From positions 1 to 44,744 of the forward strand of contig MHDU01000066.1 of NCBI GenBank assembly GCA_001803635.1: DNA of 44,744 bases, read 5' to 3'. Position numbers and translations under genes: made by a program. The notes under the pieces were generated by a model, which did no database searches, was not told the DNA's origin, and saw only the letters and a program-made list of their open reading frames with translations. Shown in pieces: positions 16,318 to 24,613 of this stretch. The stretch is from Nitrospirae bacterium GWB2_47_37. Lineage in GTDB: Bacteria; Nitrospirota; Thermodesulfovibrionia; Thermodesulfovibrionales; Dissulfurispiraceae. The stretch's first letter is position 1; every line of letters begins with the position of its first letter.

Positions 16318-16418
16318 GTTCAAATTTGAAACGCTATCAAAACCATTTCCAAACCTTATTCTCCTTAATTATCGGTATTAATTAAGATTAACGTTCATCG
16401 TTGTTCAAATCTGAAACG
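16318..16418 (+). promoter_or_regulatory. Two upstream activator sites, GTTCAAATYTGAAACG
   Basis: Copies at 16318-16333 and 16403-16418 differ at one base, and the core TTCAAATTTGAA of the first is a perfect palindrome. Their start-to-start distance is 85 bases, close to eight helical turns. Relative to the predicted start site near 16498 the centres lie at about -172 and -88, typical of enhancer sites for NtrC-type activators. An AT-rich inverted repeat CTTAATTA...TAATTAAG (16364-16386) lies between. Confidence 0.7.
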
Positions 16419-16453
16419 ATAAACAAACCCCCAACTTTAGAAATATCATTTTA

Positions 16454-16466
16454 AATCAATCACTTA
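16454..16466 (+). promoter_or_regulatory. IHF-consensus match
   Basis: AATCAATCACTTA fits WATCAANNNNTTR exactly and lies between the activator sites and the sigma54 promoter, the place where IHF usually bends DNA. Confidence 0.5.
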
Positions 16467-16471
16467 TCTTC

Positions 16472-16486
16472 TGGCATCCGTCTTGC
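16472..16486 (+). promoter_or_regulatory. Sigma54 promoter of the module 2 operon
   Basis: TGGCATCCGTCTTGC has intact -24 (TGGCA) and -12 (TTGC) elements with correct GG-N10-GC spacing. Transcription would begin near 16498, giving a leader of about 26 bases before ATG 16524. Confidence 0.85.
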
Positions 16487-16523
16487 CTTATATATCCATA
16501 AGAATTCAAAAATGGAGGCAAGG

Positions 16524-17015
16524 ATGGGAAAGAAGCAGCTTTTGTTTGTCACCTACCATGACGAGAACGTCGAGGCAGGGCTTTCCTATGCCGTTGATCT
16601 GGCAAAGACAATGAATGAAGACATTTCCATATTAATGCTTTTCAGAAGGAAGGCAATGGAAAGATTAGAGGACTATATGACGGCGGTTGCATTCGCGGAG
16701 GAGGGCGAGTTCAAAACGGCAAGGGAGTTAATAGGAGAGGATTTGAAAAGAAGAAACGAGAGTTATGAGGAAAAGGCGGGCCTTCTGATGAAGAGGTGTT
16801 CGGATGCCGGAGTTTCCGTTGATGTAGGCGCTTCGGCAGCGGATATAGTGTCGGCCGTGAGAAACCTTCTCAGGCAGAATTCAAAGATCGATATGGTGCT
16901 GTTAAGTCCTGCCGTAACGGAGGGCGGAAATATTTCCTCAAAGGAGCTTAACAGGCTCGTAAAAACCTCATCGAGGCCGGTCGTAACAATGTCAAAACAC
17001 ACGCAGGTTGCTTGA
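16524..17015 (+). CDS. Usp-like protein with FAEEGEF motif
   Basis: 163 aa from ATG 16524, preceded at 5 bases by GGAGG; an upstream in-frame ATG (16512) overlaps that ribosome site and is less likely. It starts like a Usp domain (GKKQLLFVTYHDENVEAGLS, then YAVDLAKTMNEDISILML). An insert follows at about 45-72 with LEDYMTAVAFAEEGEFKTAR, then resumes with GLLMKRCSDAGVSVDVGASA, DMVLLSPAVTEGG and SSRPVVTMSK. The Usp ATP loop is absent. The insert matches the N-terminal modules of the two first proteins of the module 1 operon. It is first in an operon with a TSUP permease and two Usp genes, driven by the sigma54 promoter. Confidence 0.8.
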   Translation: MGKKQLLFVTYHDENVEAGLSYAVDLAKTMNEDISILMLFRRKAMERLEDYMTAVAFAEEGEFKTARELIGEDLKRRNESYEEKAGLLMKRCSDAGVSVDVGASAADIVSAVRNLLRQNSKIDMVLLSPAVTEGGNISSKELNRLVKTSSRPVVTMSKHTQVA

Positions 17016-17042
17016 TAAAAATTTTAAAGGAGGAAAGAGTAG

Positions 17043-17960
17043 ATGTATCTTTATTTGCCGGTAGCATTAACGAGTATTAACATTATCATCCCTATCGGGC
17101 TTGGATTGGTGGTAGGCCTGCTATCAGGGCTTTTTGGTGTTGGCGGCGGCTTTCTTATGACCCCGCTCCTTATTATGTTAGGCATTCCTGCAACAGTTGC
17201 AGCTGCAACGGACTCCAACCAGATAGTTGCAGCCTCCACTTCGGGCACATACGCTCACTGGAAGGTAGGCAATGTGGATTTTAAGATGGGTTTTCATCTG
17301 CTGATAGGAGGATTTGTCGGAGGGCTTTTCGGAGTACAGGCCATAAAAATTCTCAGGGCGATGGGTAATGCGGATTTCGTAATAAAAATGACATACGTAT
17401 TGATGCTCGGCATAGTCGGGGCATATATGTTCATCGAGAGCATCCAGAGCATGAGGAAGAAAAAATTTGAAGACTCGAAGCCTGAGAAGGAATCAGGATT
17501 TTCCAAAGTTCTTAAATCGCTTCCTCTTCAAACGCATTACGAAAAATCGGGCGTTACACATTCGGCTTTAGTGCCGGTAATATTCGGCGGCTTTGTAGGG
17601 GTGCTTGCCGCGGTTATGGGCGTCGGCGGCGGTTTCCTGATGGTTCCGGTAATGGTCTATATCCTGAGAATGCCGATGCATGTAGTCGTGGGCACAAGCC
17701 TTTTCCAGATACTCTTTAACTGCATTGAAGTTACATTTCTTCAGGCGTATACGAACCACAATGTCGATTTTATCTTAGCCGTGCTCTTATTGCTCGGCTC
17801 TACAATAGGCGCTCAGGTCGGAGCGGTATTCGGCAGAAAACTCAAGGGCGAGCAGTTGAAGATAATACTCGCAGTGATAGTGCTGGTAGTGACGGTGAAG
17901 ATAGTCTTCGATCTCACGACGACGCCGTCATTGTTGCTCGGACAGGCAGGAGGGCACTAA
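17043..17960 (+). CDS. TauE/SafE (TSUP) family anion permease, module 2
   Basis: 305 aa, AAAGGAGG before the ATG. Signature half-repeats: VVGLLSGLFGVGGGFLMTPL with MLGIPATVAAATDSNQI in the first and VGVLAAVMGVGGGFLMVPVM with YILRMPMHVVVGTSLFQ in the second. About 8 transmembrane helices; cytoplasmic loop near MRKKKFEDSKPEKESG. The G-V-G-G-G-F-L-M motif is textbook TSUP. It is only distantly similar to the module 1 permease, so the two probably handle different anions. It overlaps the next gene by one base (TAATG), pointing to a fixed partnership with the Alph_Pro_TM protein. Confidence 0.93.
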   Translation: MYLYLPVALTSINIIIPIGLGLVVGLLSGLFGVGGGFLMTPLLIMLGIPATVAAATDSNQIVAASTSGTYAHWKVGNVDFKMGFHLLIGGFVGGLFGVQAIKILRAMGNADFVIKMTYVLMLGIVGAYMFIESIQSMRKKKFEDSKPEKESGFSKVLKSLPLQTHYEKSGVTHSALVPVIFGGFVGVLAAVMGVGGGFLMVPVMVYILRMPMHVVVGTSLFQILFNCIEVTFLQAYTNHNVDFILAVLLLLGSTIGAQVGAVFGRKLKGEQLKIILAVIVLVVTVKIVFDLTTTPSLLLGQAGGH

Positions 17961-18733
17961 TGAAAATTTCAAATCTGATTGCAGCAGTCATTACGGCATT
18001 GGCCGTCATATATTCGGGAACGGCATCGGCGGACCTTACGATTAACGCTAATCGCGACCATATCTCGATAGGCTTTTTCTATCACGGGAGCACGGTAAGC
18101 GTAAGCGGCTTATCAGACACAGGAACGGATATGATCGTCAAGATAACCGCTCCGGACGGGCATGAAACACTTAAGCAGAAAGGCAAGGCAGCGGGCTTTC
18201 TCTGGATGAATATCGGGACGCTTAAGTTTGAGCACGCGCCGAGCCTTTATTTTATTCACGCCACAAAAAAGCCGGATGAGATTCTAAACGCGGAAGAGAT
18301 GAATAAACATATCATCGGCTATCCTGCGTTGAGCAAACACATGGAGATTATGCCGGTTTCAGGCGATGAGGAAAGAACGAAATGGTTCGATGAGTTCATA
18401 AGCTACAAGGAGGCATCTAAGCTGTATGCGGCTTCTTCAGGCCTGATAAAGATCACGAACGAAAACGGCAGGCAAAAATATTATATGCAAACGGATTGGC
18501 CGTATCAGGCCCCTCCCGGCGAATATCTCGTAACCGTATATGCCGTTAAGGATAAAAAAGTTATGGAAAAGGCGGAGGCGAAGGTTACCGTCGAGCAGGC
18601 CGGTATTGTGAAGGCGCTCTCGGGCATGGCGAAAAACAACGGCGCTTTATACGGGATTATTTCCATACTCATTGCCCTCGGAGCGGGTTTCGGGGTAGGC
18701 ATGATATTCAGGAAAGGCGGAGGTGCTCACTAA
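17960..18733 (+). CDS. TIGR02186-type (Alph_Pro_TM) membrane-anchored protein
   Basis: 257 aa. Signal peptide 1-24 (MKISNLIAAVITALAVIYSG, then TASA|D), a periplasmic beta-rich domain with DLTINANRDHISIGFFYHGS, FLWMNIGTLKFEHAPSLYFI and the tail GEYLVTVYAVKDKKV, then one C-terminal transmembrane helix (YGIISILIALGAGFGVGMIF). This matches the family TIGR02186/PF09608, of unknown function, commonly encoded beside TSUP permeases in proteobacteria. The overlap with the permease and the topology (outside domain, one anchor) suggest a periplasmic substrate-handling subunit for the permease (inference). It overlaps the next Usp gene by one base. Confidence 0.82.
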   Translation: MKISNLIAAVITALAVIYSGTASADLTINANRDHISIGFFYHGSTVSVSGLSDTGTDMIVKITAPDGHETLKQKGKAAGFLWMNIGTLKFEHAPSLYFIHATKKPDEILNAEEMNKHIIGYPALSKHMEIMPVSGDEERTKWFDEFISYKEASKLYAASSGLIKITNENGRQKYYMQTDWPYQAPPGEYLVTVYAVKDKKVMEKAEAKVTVEQAGIVKALSGMAKNNGALYGIISILIALGAGFGVGMIFRKGGGAH

Positions 18734-19590
18734 TGTATAAGACAATACTTGTAGCCTTTGACGGCTCGGAATACAGCAGGGCGGCGCTTATAGAATCTTC
18801 AAACCGGGTAAAGCGGCACGGCGGAAGGATCATAATGGTTCATGCGGTTTATTTCGATGAAGAGGAGTTCGGCATCGCGCCCGAACAGAGGGAAAAAAGG
18901 TTCGAACTCGGTAAAAACGTTTGTTATCAAGCACGCGAGACATTTTCCGCCGAATTCAATATCGACATTGAATCCATAGTGTGCGAAGGAGAGCCGCCCG
19001 ATGTAATAGGCAATATCGCCCGTGAAAAAAAGGCGGACCTCATCGCTATGGGCACTCACGGCAGAAAGGGTCTGAAGAGGCTGATCATGGGAAGCGTGAC
19101 ATCTAAAGTAATCGTCAACTCCCAATGCGACGTGCTTGTGGTGAAAAGACCGTGTATCGAGTGCGTAGGGGAATATAAGTCTATTCTGGTTCCTTTTGAC
19201 GGCTCGGAATTCAGCAAAAAGGCGCTCGGCCGGGCATGCGATATTTCAAAGGCGGATAGTGCGGATGTAACGGTGCTGTATGTAATCCCGAGATACGAAG
19301 AGATGATAGGATTTTTCAGGACCGAATCCATAAAAAAGAGCCTTTTAAATGAAGCGCAAAAGATCACGGATGCGGCAAAGGACTTAGCATTTTCGCGCGG
19401 AGTATCCATAGCCGCGACAATTCAGGAAGGACACGCGGGAGACAGGATCGTGGAGATCGCCTCTGCAATGAAACACGACCTTATAGCAATGGGCACATAC
19501 GGATGGAAGGGTGTCGATAAAGCCATCATGGGGAGCGCTACAGAGAGGGTGATAATGAACGCCTCGTGTCCTGTGCTTGTGGTGAAATGA
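18733..19590 (+). CDS. Tandem universal stress protein
   Basis: 285 aa with two UspA domains. Domain 1 begins YKTILVAFDGSEYSRAALIE and carries MGTHGRKGLKRLIMGSVTSK. Domain 2 begins YKSILVPFDGSEFSKKALGR and carries MGTYGWKGVDKAIMGSATER, ending CPVLVVK. Both keep the ATP-binding G-2x-G-9x-G-S pattern. The start codon overlaps the previous stop (TAATG). Its role in the operon may be to couple transport to cellular energy or stress state; this is inferred from Usp biology only. Confidence 0.92.
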   Translation: MYKTILVAFDGSEYSRAALIESSNRVKRHGGRIIMVHAVYFDEEEFGIAPEQREKRFELGKNVCYQARETFSAEFNIDIESIVCEGEPPDVIGNIAREKKADLIAMGTHGRKGLKRLIMGSVTSKVIVNSQCDVLVVKRPCIECVGEYKSILVPFDGSEFSKKALGRACDISKADSADVTVLYVIPRYEEMIGFFRTESIKKSLLNEAQKITDAAKDLAFSRGVSIAATIQEGHAGDRIVEIASAMKHDLIAMGTYGWKGVDKAIMGSATERVIMNASCPVLVVK

Positions 19591-19593
19591 GAT

Positions 19594-20013
19594 ATGAAAG
19601 GATATAGAAAGATTTTAATCGCTGTGAACGGCTCCAAAGATGTGCTTAAGAACGGCTTGCAGCTTGCCTATGACGAGAAATGCTGGGTTACTGTTGTGAA
19701 GGTCATCCCTCCTTACGAGGGAGACCTTCACCTTACGGGGATTAAGAATTTAGAGGACGCGTTGAACAGCGGGGTATCCGGCGCGGTTTCCGAAATCAAG
19801 GACATCGCAAAGTCCGAAGGCGCTTTGATAAAGACCAGAGTGGAAGAGGGAGAGGTCGATAAAAAGATTGTGGAGGTTGCGGAAGAGGAAAGATGCGACA
19901 TTATCATAATGGGCGGCAATAAAACGAATTGGTTCAAAAAACTCTTCGGTAAAAACGTAATAGAAAAAGTTATCGATCGGTCTCCATGCCCTGTGCTTGT
20001 GGTTGGGGCATGA
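19594..20013 (+). CDS. Single-domain Usp with degenerate ATP loop
   Basis: 139 aa. Opens YRKILIAVNGSKDVLKNGLQ and closes CPVLVVGA, so it is a UspA fold. The ATP loop is altered to MGGNKTNWFKKLFGKNVIEK, losing the second Gly and the G-S pair, so nucleotide binding is doubtful. Its first 110 residues closely resemble domain 1 of the tandem Usp at 12413 (EGDL, IAKSEGALIKT, IIIMG), with 26 identical bases at 19810-19835. This suggests duplication between the two modules. It ends the module 2 operon, 9 bases from the convergent M23 gene; no terminator was seen in the gap. Confidence 0.88.
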   Translation: MKGYRKILIAVNGSKDVLKNGLQLAYDEKCWVTVVKVIPPYEGDLHLTGIKNLEDALNSGVSGAVSEIKDIAKSEGALIKTRVEEGEVDKKIVEVAEEERCDIIIMGGNKTNWFKKLFGKNVIEKVIDRSPCPVLVVGA

Positions 20014-20022
20014 AACAGATGT

Positions 20023-20847
20023 CTACAGCTTAAGGTTAAATATCGACGCGGGGTTCGCACTGACGCCTCCGACTTTTACCCCGAAGTGAAGATGAGGGCC
20101 GCTCGCCCTGCCGGTTGCTCCTACAAGCCCGATAACATTGCCCTTTGACACCGTATCGTTCAGGGCGACCTTAAAACCGGAAAGGTGCATGTAGACCGTA
20201 TATATCCCCAGACCGTGATCTATGACAACCGTATTGCCTCCGAAAAAAAGCTCCTCGGCCAGGACGACTTTACCGCTGTTGGAGGCGGTTATTATTTCGC
20301 CTTCTTTGCCCCTTATATCAAGCCCTTCATGGATGCTTATTTTTTCTTTGTTGATGATCCTCTTTACGCCGAATCTTGTAGAAAATTCGTTTTTCAGAGG
20401 GACTATAAAATTTCCGTCCCAATGCTTACCGGATGCCGCCTGAAATATAGCAGTAAGTTTCTCGCGCTCTATCCCGGCCCTTTTCAGGTCTTCGGGGCTT
20501 AAAAATACCCTTTTAGCGTCGAGGGTCAGTTTTATTTCCGGGAAGGCGGTATGTTTGACGGTTAACGGCAGTTCCGTTGTTTTTCCTCCAAGTTCGAATT
20601 TAATAGTATGAACGCCCGGCTGTGTTTTAAGACCCGCTGTTCCTATCGCGATAAAACAACCGTCTCCGCATTTCCCGAAATGAAGCGCATCGCCGTTTAA
20701 GGACGCTTGAGGCGCAACGGTCTCGGCGCTGTTTATCTTAACGACGAATGCGTCGCCGATGCTTATTTCGGAAGGCTCTATATCCGCTTGAAAGGCATGC
20801 GCCTGTAAATGAAATAAGATGAGGATGATTGTGATCGGCAGTTTCAT
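20023..20847 (-). CDS. M23 family metallopeptidase (LytM-like)
   Basis: 274 aa. Signal peptide 1-18 (MKLPITIILILFHLQAHA). An N-terminal beta-rich domain (about 20-110) precedes a LytM/M23 domain: IHEGLDIRG (zinc ligands H and D), YTVYMHLSGF and GPHLHFGVKVGG (H-x-H). All zinc and catalytic residues are in place, so peptidoglycan endopeptidase activity is likely, in the periplasm. It overlaps the HD-GYP gene by one base (TAATG), so they form an operon. Confidence 0.9.
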   Translation of the reverse strand: MKLPITIILILFHLQAHAFQADIEPSEISIGDAFVVKINSAETVAPQASLNGDALHFGKCGDGCFIAIGTAGLKTQPGVHTIKFELGGKTTELPLTVKHTAFPEIKLTLDAKRVFLSPEDLKRAGIEREKLTAIFQAASGKHWDGNFIVPLKNEFSTRFGVKRIINKEKISIHEGLDIRGKEGEIITASNSGKVVLAEELFFGGNTVVIDHGLGIYTVYMHLSGFKVALNDTVSKGNVIGLVGATGRASGPHLHFGVKVGGVSANPASIFNLKL

Positions 20848-22523
20848 TATTCCCTCACGAGTATCTTTATGAAGATTTTCAAGAGCATCGTGTCATAACT
20901 GCCCGCCTCTTTTGAAAGGGTGGACAGCGCCTGAAACGTTGTCAACGCATTTCTGTAAGGGCGGTTTGTGGTCAATACATCGTACGCGTCGGCGATTGCC
21001 GCTATCTGCCCGAAAAAGGATATTTTGTCTCCGGAGAGCATAAAGGGATATCCCCTGCCGCTCATTTTTTCGTGGTGGTGCAATATAAGTTTAAGGGTTT
21101 CCGTCGTCATCCCTTCGTGTTCGCGCAATATATTTATGCTCTCGATCACATGGGTTTTGAAAAGGCTGTATTCAGTGTCGCTGAGCCTTCCCTGTTTGTT
21201 TATAAGCTCGTTATTCATTGAACTGTGTCCTATATCGTGGAGCATGGCGCCTATGCCGAGTTGTTTGAGGGCCTTTCTGCTCATGCCCAGTTCTATCCCT
21301 ATCGCTATGCATAATATCGAGACATTGACGCAATGCACACGCGTATAAAAGTCGCCCTTATCGGCTGAAAGAAGGGTGTATAACGAACTGCCGTCCTCGA
21401 ACATGCAGTCGATGATATGTTCGATATGCGACAACAGCGTTTTTATTTTTTCTTTGTCGCGCGGATCTTCAAAAAAATCGCTCATCGCTATAACAGCGTT
21501 TTCTTTTATAACGATTGGCTTCAGGTTTTTTTCTTCCGTTGCTTTGTCGGTTATGGAAAGCAGATAGTTGCAATATCGCGGCATGTCGATTTTTTTTATC
21601 AGGAAATGTCCCTGTGCGGACAATATTTTTTCATCCAGCGTTACAGGCTGTTCGGGCGTTATTTCAGATAGAGGGGCATAGTTGAAATCGTTCATGAGGA
21701 ATACGCTGAAGTTTATATCGGAGTGAGGGATGAGAACGGCCCGGGGTATGGGATGATAGATAGTTTTATGGAAGGAGTATTTTTTGAATGAGAGGAGGTT
21801 TTCCTTATCGAACGGGTCGGCTTTTGCCTTCTTTTTGAATACGATATCTTCGAGGGCAGGAAGGTCTTCCTGTTTTACGTATATCTTCGATATGCCCCGC
21901 TCTTCAAAAAACTCTTTTGTTATGGCGTCGCAGGGCAGTCCGGGCGCGAAGAGGTATTTTATACCGTCGCCGTCTTTTATGAAAATTTCGAACGGCAGAC
22001 TGATCCCTGTCGATAGCCTATCTATAAAAACAGGTTCAAAAGCGGTTCCGGCGTTGATCTGCGTATTCCTGAGAAGCTCTCTTTCCCATTGGAAGACAAA
22101 ATTCATTATTACCTCGCGTATTTTTTCGGTTATCGAGGTAAATCCTATAAATGTATGATAATTGCCTCCGGCTGATTTTTGCGCCCGCAAAACCCTGCCG
22201 TAAACACGGACGGTTGTAGCTATAGGTGTGTGTTCCCTGACCGTAAGAGCCTTTTGGATATAAACATTTGTTGTTGCAGCGCCTGATAACATATAAAGGG
22301 CTATTATAAGTTCGAGAGTATCGCCTTTCGAGTATTCTTTTGCAGCCTTGAACGAAATCCCCCCTCCGCTGATATTGACGATAACCGGCTGCAGATCCTG
22401 AACATTGCCTATTATTGCCGGGTTTGCGTGCTGAACAATATCCGGAGGAACGACATTAACCTGCACGGGCAGGAATGTGTCGATTCTGAAATAATTTCTT
22501 TTAAATTTGTCCTGCTTTTTCAT
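20847..22523 (-). CDS. PilZ / HD-GYP protein (c-di-GMP phosphodiesterase-like)
   Basis: 558 aa from ATG 22523, which has GGAG 9 bases upstream; a TTG five codons earlier is less likely. The N-terminus is PilZ-like (YFRIDTFLPVQVNV, then VNISGGGISFKAA), a c-di-GMP-binding fold. A middle region of about 200 residues is unassigned. The C-terminus is an HD-GYP domain: GAMLHDIGHSSMN (HD), LILHHHEKMSGRGYPFML (GYP loop) and DAYDVLTTNRPYR. Key metal-binding residues are present, so c-di-GMP hydrolysis is plausible, perhaps with feedback through PilZ. It is divergent from kup (about 95 bases apart). Confidence 0.9.
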   Translation of the reverse strand: MKKQDKFKRNYFRIDTFLPVQVNVVPPDIVQHANPAIIGNVQDLQPVIVNISGGGISFKAAKEYSKGDTLELIIALYMLSGAATTNVYIQKALTVREHTPIATTVRVYGRVLRAQKSAGGNYHTFIGFTSITEKIREVIMNFVFQWERELLRNTQINAGTAFEPVFIDRLSTGISLPFEIFIKDGDGIKYLFAPGLPCDAITKEFFEERGISKIYVKQEDLPALEDIVFKKKAKADPFDKENLLSFKKYSFHKTIYHPIPRAVLIPHSDINFSVFLMNDFNYAPLSEITPEQPVTLDEKILSAQGHFLIKKIDMPRYCNYLLSITDKATEEKNLKPIVIKENAVIAMSDFFEDPRDKEKIKTLLSHIEHIIDCMFEDGSSLYTLLSADKGDFYTRVHCVNVSILCIAIGIELGMSRKALKQLGIGAMLHDIGHSSMNNELINKQGRLSDTEYSLFKTHVIESINILREHEGMTTETLKLILHHHEKMSGRGYPFMLSGDKISFFGQIAAIADAYDVLTTNRPYRNALTTFQALSTLSKEAGSYDTMLLKIFIKILVRE

Positions 22524-22618
22524 GAGAGGCCGCTCCAATTGTCGCGCTGCAGGTATATTCTAACAGATTGCCGTATTGTCTTGTAATTTGTCCGCTTCAT
22601 AATGTTTAATATTGAACT

Positions 22619-24433
22619 ATGCTCGAAAAAGAATCGCCCATTAAGGGGATAATAAAGTCCCTCGGCCTCGTATTCGGAGACATCGGGACAAGCCCTATTT
22701 ATACTCTTACGGTTATCTTTCTTACGACAAGACCTACAGAGAACAATGTAATAGGAGTTCTCTCCCTTATCGTATGGACATTGACGATTCTGGTTACCGT
22801 CGAATACACATGGCTCGCCATGAGCCTGAGCAGAAAGGGAGAAGGCGGCACTATTGTATTGAAGGAAATACTCCTGCCGCTCCTCAAATCAGGCAGAAAG
22901 GCGGCATTCTTCACCCTTCTTTCATTCGTAGGCATATCACTTCTCGTAGGCGACGGGGTAATAACGCCTGCGATAAGCATACTGAGCGCCGTTGAAGGCA
23001 TGCGCCTGATCCCGGGGCTTGAAAAGACCGGTCAGGAAACGGTCGTAATCATAGCGGCTGTAATAGCAATTGTCCTGTTCTCGTTTCAAAGGAAAGGCAC
23101 GGAGCGGGTTGCGGTGGCGTTCGGCCCTTTGATGATAGTATGGTTTTTGGCCCTTGCGGTTTCCGGTATTGCCTCTATATTGCAAGCGCCGCAGGTTTTA
23201 AAGGCCGTCAATCCTTATTACGCGTTCAATTTTTTTGCCGAAAACGGTATTGCAGGATTTTTTGTCTTATCTGAAGTGATTCTCTGCGCTACGGGCGGCG
23301 AGGCGCTTTATGCCGATATGGGACATTTAGGCAGGATGCCTATACTCAGGGCGTGGTATTTTGTCTGCGTTGCCTTATTGTTGAATTATTTCGGACAGGG
23401 CGCGTTTCTTATCCAATATCCCGGAACTAAGAACGTTCTTTTCGAGATGATGTTTAATCAGGCAAGCCTTCTGTACATCCCGTTTCTGATCCTCAGTATT
23501 GCAGCCACTATCATAGCTTCTCAGGCGATGATAAGCGGGATGTTTTCTATTTTCTATCAGGCGATAATGACGCACATAATGCCGCTTTTCAAGGTGGATT
23601 ATACATCAACGGAGATAAGGTCGCAGATTTATATAGGGTTTGTGAACTGGTTCCTGCTTATATCGGTGCTTTTCATAATGTTTGAATTCAGGGAATCGCA
23701 CCGGCTTGCCGCCGCCTATGGCATGGCCGTGAACGTGGACATGATGATTACCGGAATACTGATGACATCTATTTTTTATTTTAAGAACAATAGGGCGAAA
23801 TGCGCGGCCGCGTTGCTTGTCGTATTTGTAGACGTAGCATTCCTTATATCGAACACCTACAAAATTCCGCATGGCGGTTATTGGTCAATAATCATCGCGT
23901 TGATACCGTTTTGCATCATCATGATTTATACGAGGGGACAGCGGAGGCTTTATAAATCTATGAAGCCGATGCCCCTTCGGGATTTTCTTACACGGTATGA
24001 GGTTTTATACAGGACGACGACCAAGATCGGCGGAACCGCTCTATATTTTGCCCGCGATGCGGAAAGGATCCCTCCTTATATCGTCAGAACCATGTTCACC
24101 AACAATATACTCTACGAAGACAATATTATCGTCTCCATAATCAGGCGGGACGACCCGTTCGGCGTAACAGGTTTTTTCAAAGGAGAACTCTCCGACGGAC
24201 TCAGACATTTCGAGATCCAGCTCGGGTATATGGAAGTCATAGATGTGGAGGAGATATTGAGGGAGGCCGGGATAAGGGAGAAATCCATATTTTACGGCCT
24301 TGAGGATATAGCCACCCGCAATATTGTCTGGAAGACATTTTCGATATTCAAGAGGCTTACGCCGGCGTATGTCCAGTTTTATAAGCTCCCGTCCCACAAG
24401 CTTCACGGCGTTATTACAAGGGTAGAGATGTAA
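22619..24433 (+). CDS. kup: Kup-type potassium uptake protein
   Basis: 604 aa, close to family length. It opens with the signature IIKSLGLVFGDIGTSPIYTL and continues with GEGGTIVLKEILLPLL, VGDGVITPAISILSAVEGM, PYYAFNFFAENGIAGFFVLS, CATGGEALYADMGHLGR and YGMAVNVDMMITGILM. About 12 transmembrane helices in the first 440 residues, then a cytoplasmic C-terminal domain of about 160 residues. It imports K+ with protons in the inner membrane. It stands alone between the HD-GYP gene (divergent) and the DsrE operon. No ydaO/kimA-type riboswitch was seen in the short leader. Confidence 0.95.
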   Translation: MLEKESPIKGIIKSLGLVFGDIGTSPIYTLTVIFLTTRPTENNVIGVLSLIVWTLTILVTVEYTWLAMSLSRKGEGGTIVLKEILLPLLKSGRKAAFFTLLSFVGISLLVGDGVITPAISILSAVEGMRLIPGLEKTGQETVVIIAAVIAIVLFSFQRKGTERVAVAFGPLMIVWFLALAVSGIASILQAPQVLKAVNPYYAFNFFAENGIAGFFVLSEVILCATGGEALYADMGHLGRMPILRAWYFVCVALLLNYFGQGAFLIQYPGTKNVLFEMMFNQASLLYIPFLILSIAATIIASQAMISGMFSIFYQAIMTHIMPLFKVDYTSTEIRSQIYIGFVNWFLLISVLFIMFEFRESHRLAAAYGMAVNVDMMITGILMTSIFYFKNNRAKCAAALLVVFVDVAFLISNTYKIPHGGYWSIIIALIPFCIIMIYTRGQRRLYKSMKPMPLRDFLTRYEVLYRTTTKIGGTALYFARDAERIPPYIVRTMFTNNILYEDNIIVSIIRRDDPFGVTGFFKGELSDGLRHFEIQLGYMEVIDVEEILREAGIREKSIFYGLEDIATRNIVWKTFSIFKRLTPAYVQFYKLPSHKLHGVITRVEM

Positions 24434-24489
24434 GTGTATAGCCGCGATTATTAAGGCCGGATGCCTTCCGGAAATGAGGCGGGAATGCG

Positions 24490-24503
24490 ATGCCTTAAGG
24501 CAT
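24490..24503. repeat. 14-bp palindrome upstream of the DsrE operon
   Basis: ATGCCTTAAGGCAT is a perfect palindrome in the 180-base gap after kup, followed by AATAAAGTTTT. It could serve as an operator or a 3' hairpin for kup; the sequence does not decide. Confidence 0.35.
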
Positions 24504-24613
24504 AATAAAGTTTTATGATTAATACAGCTAAATTTATAAGAAGATAGGTTTACTTTTCTAATTCTCTTATGCTACAAAATAGCCGTTGTTAAGAAATTGT
24601 AAATATTAAGCCT

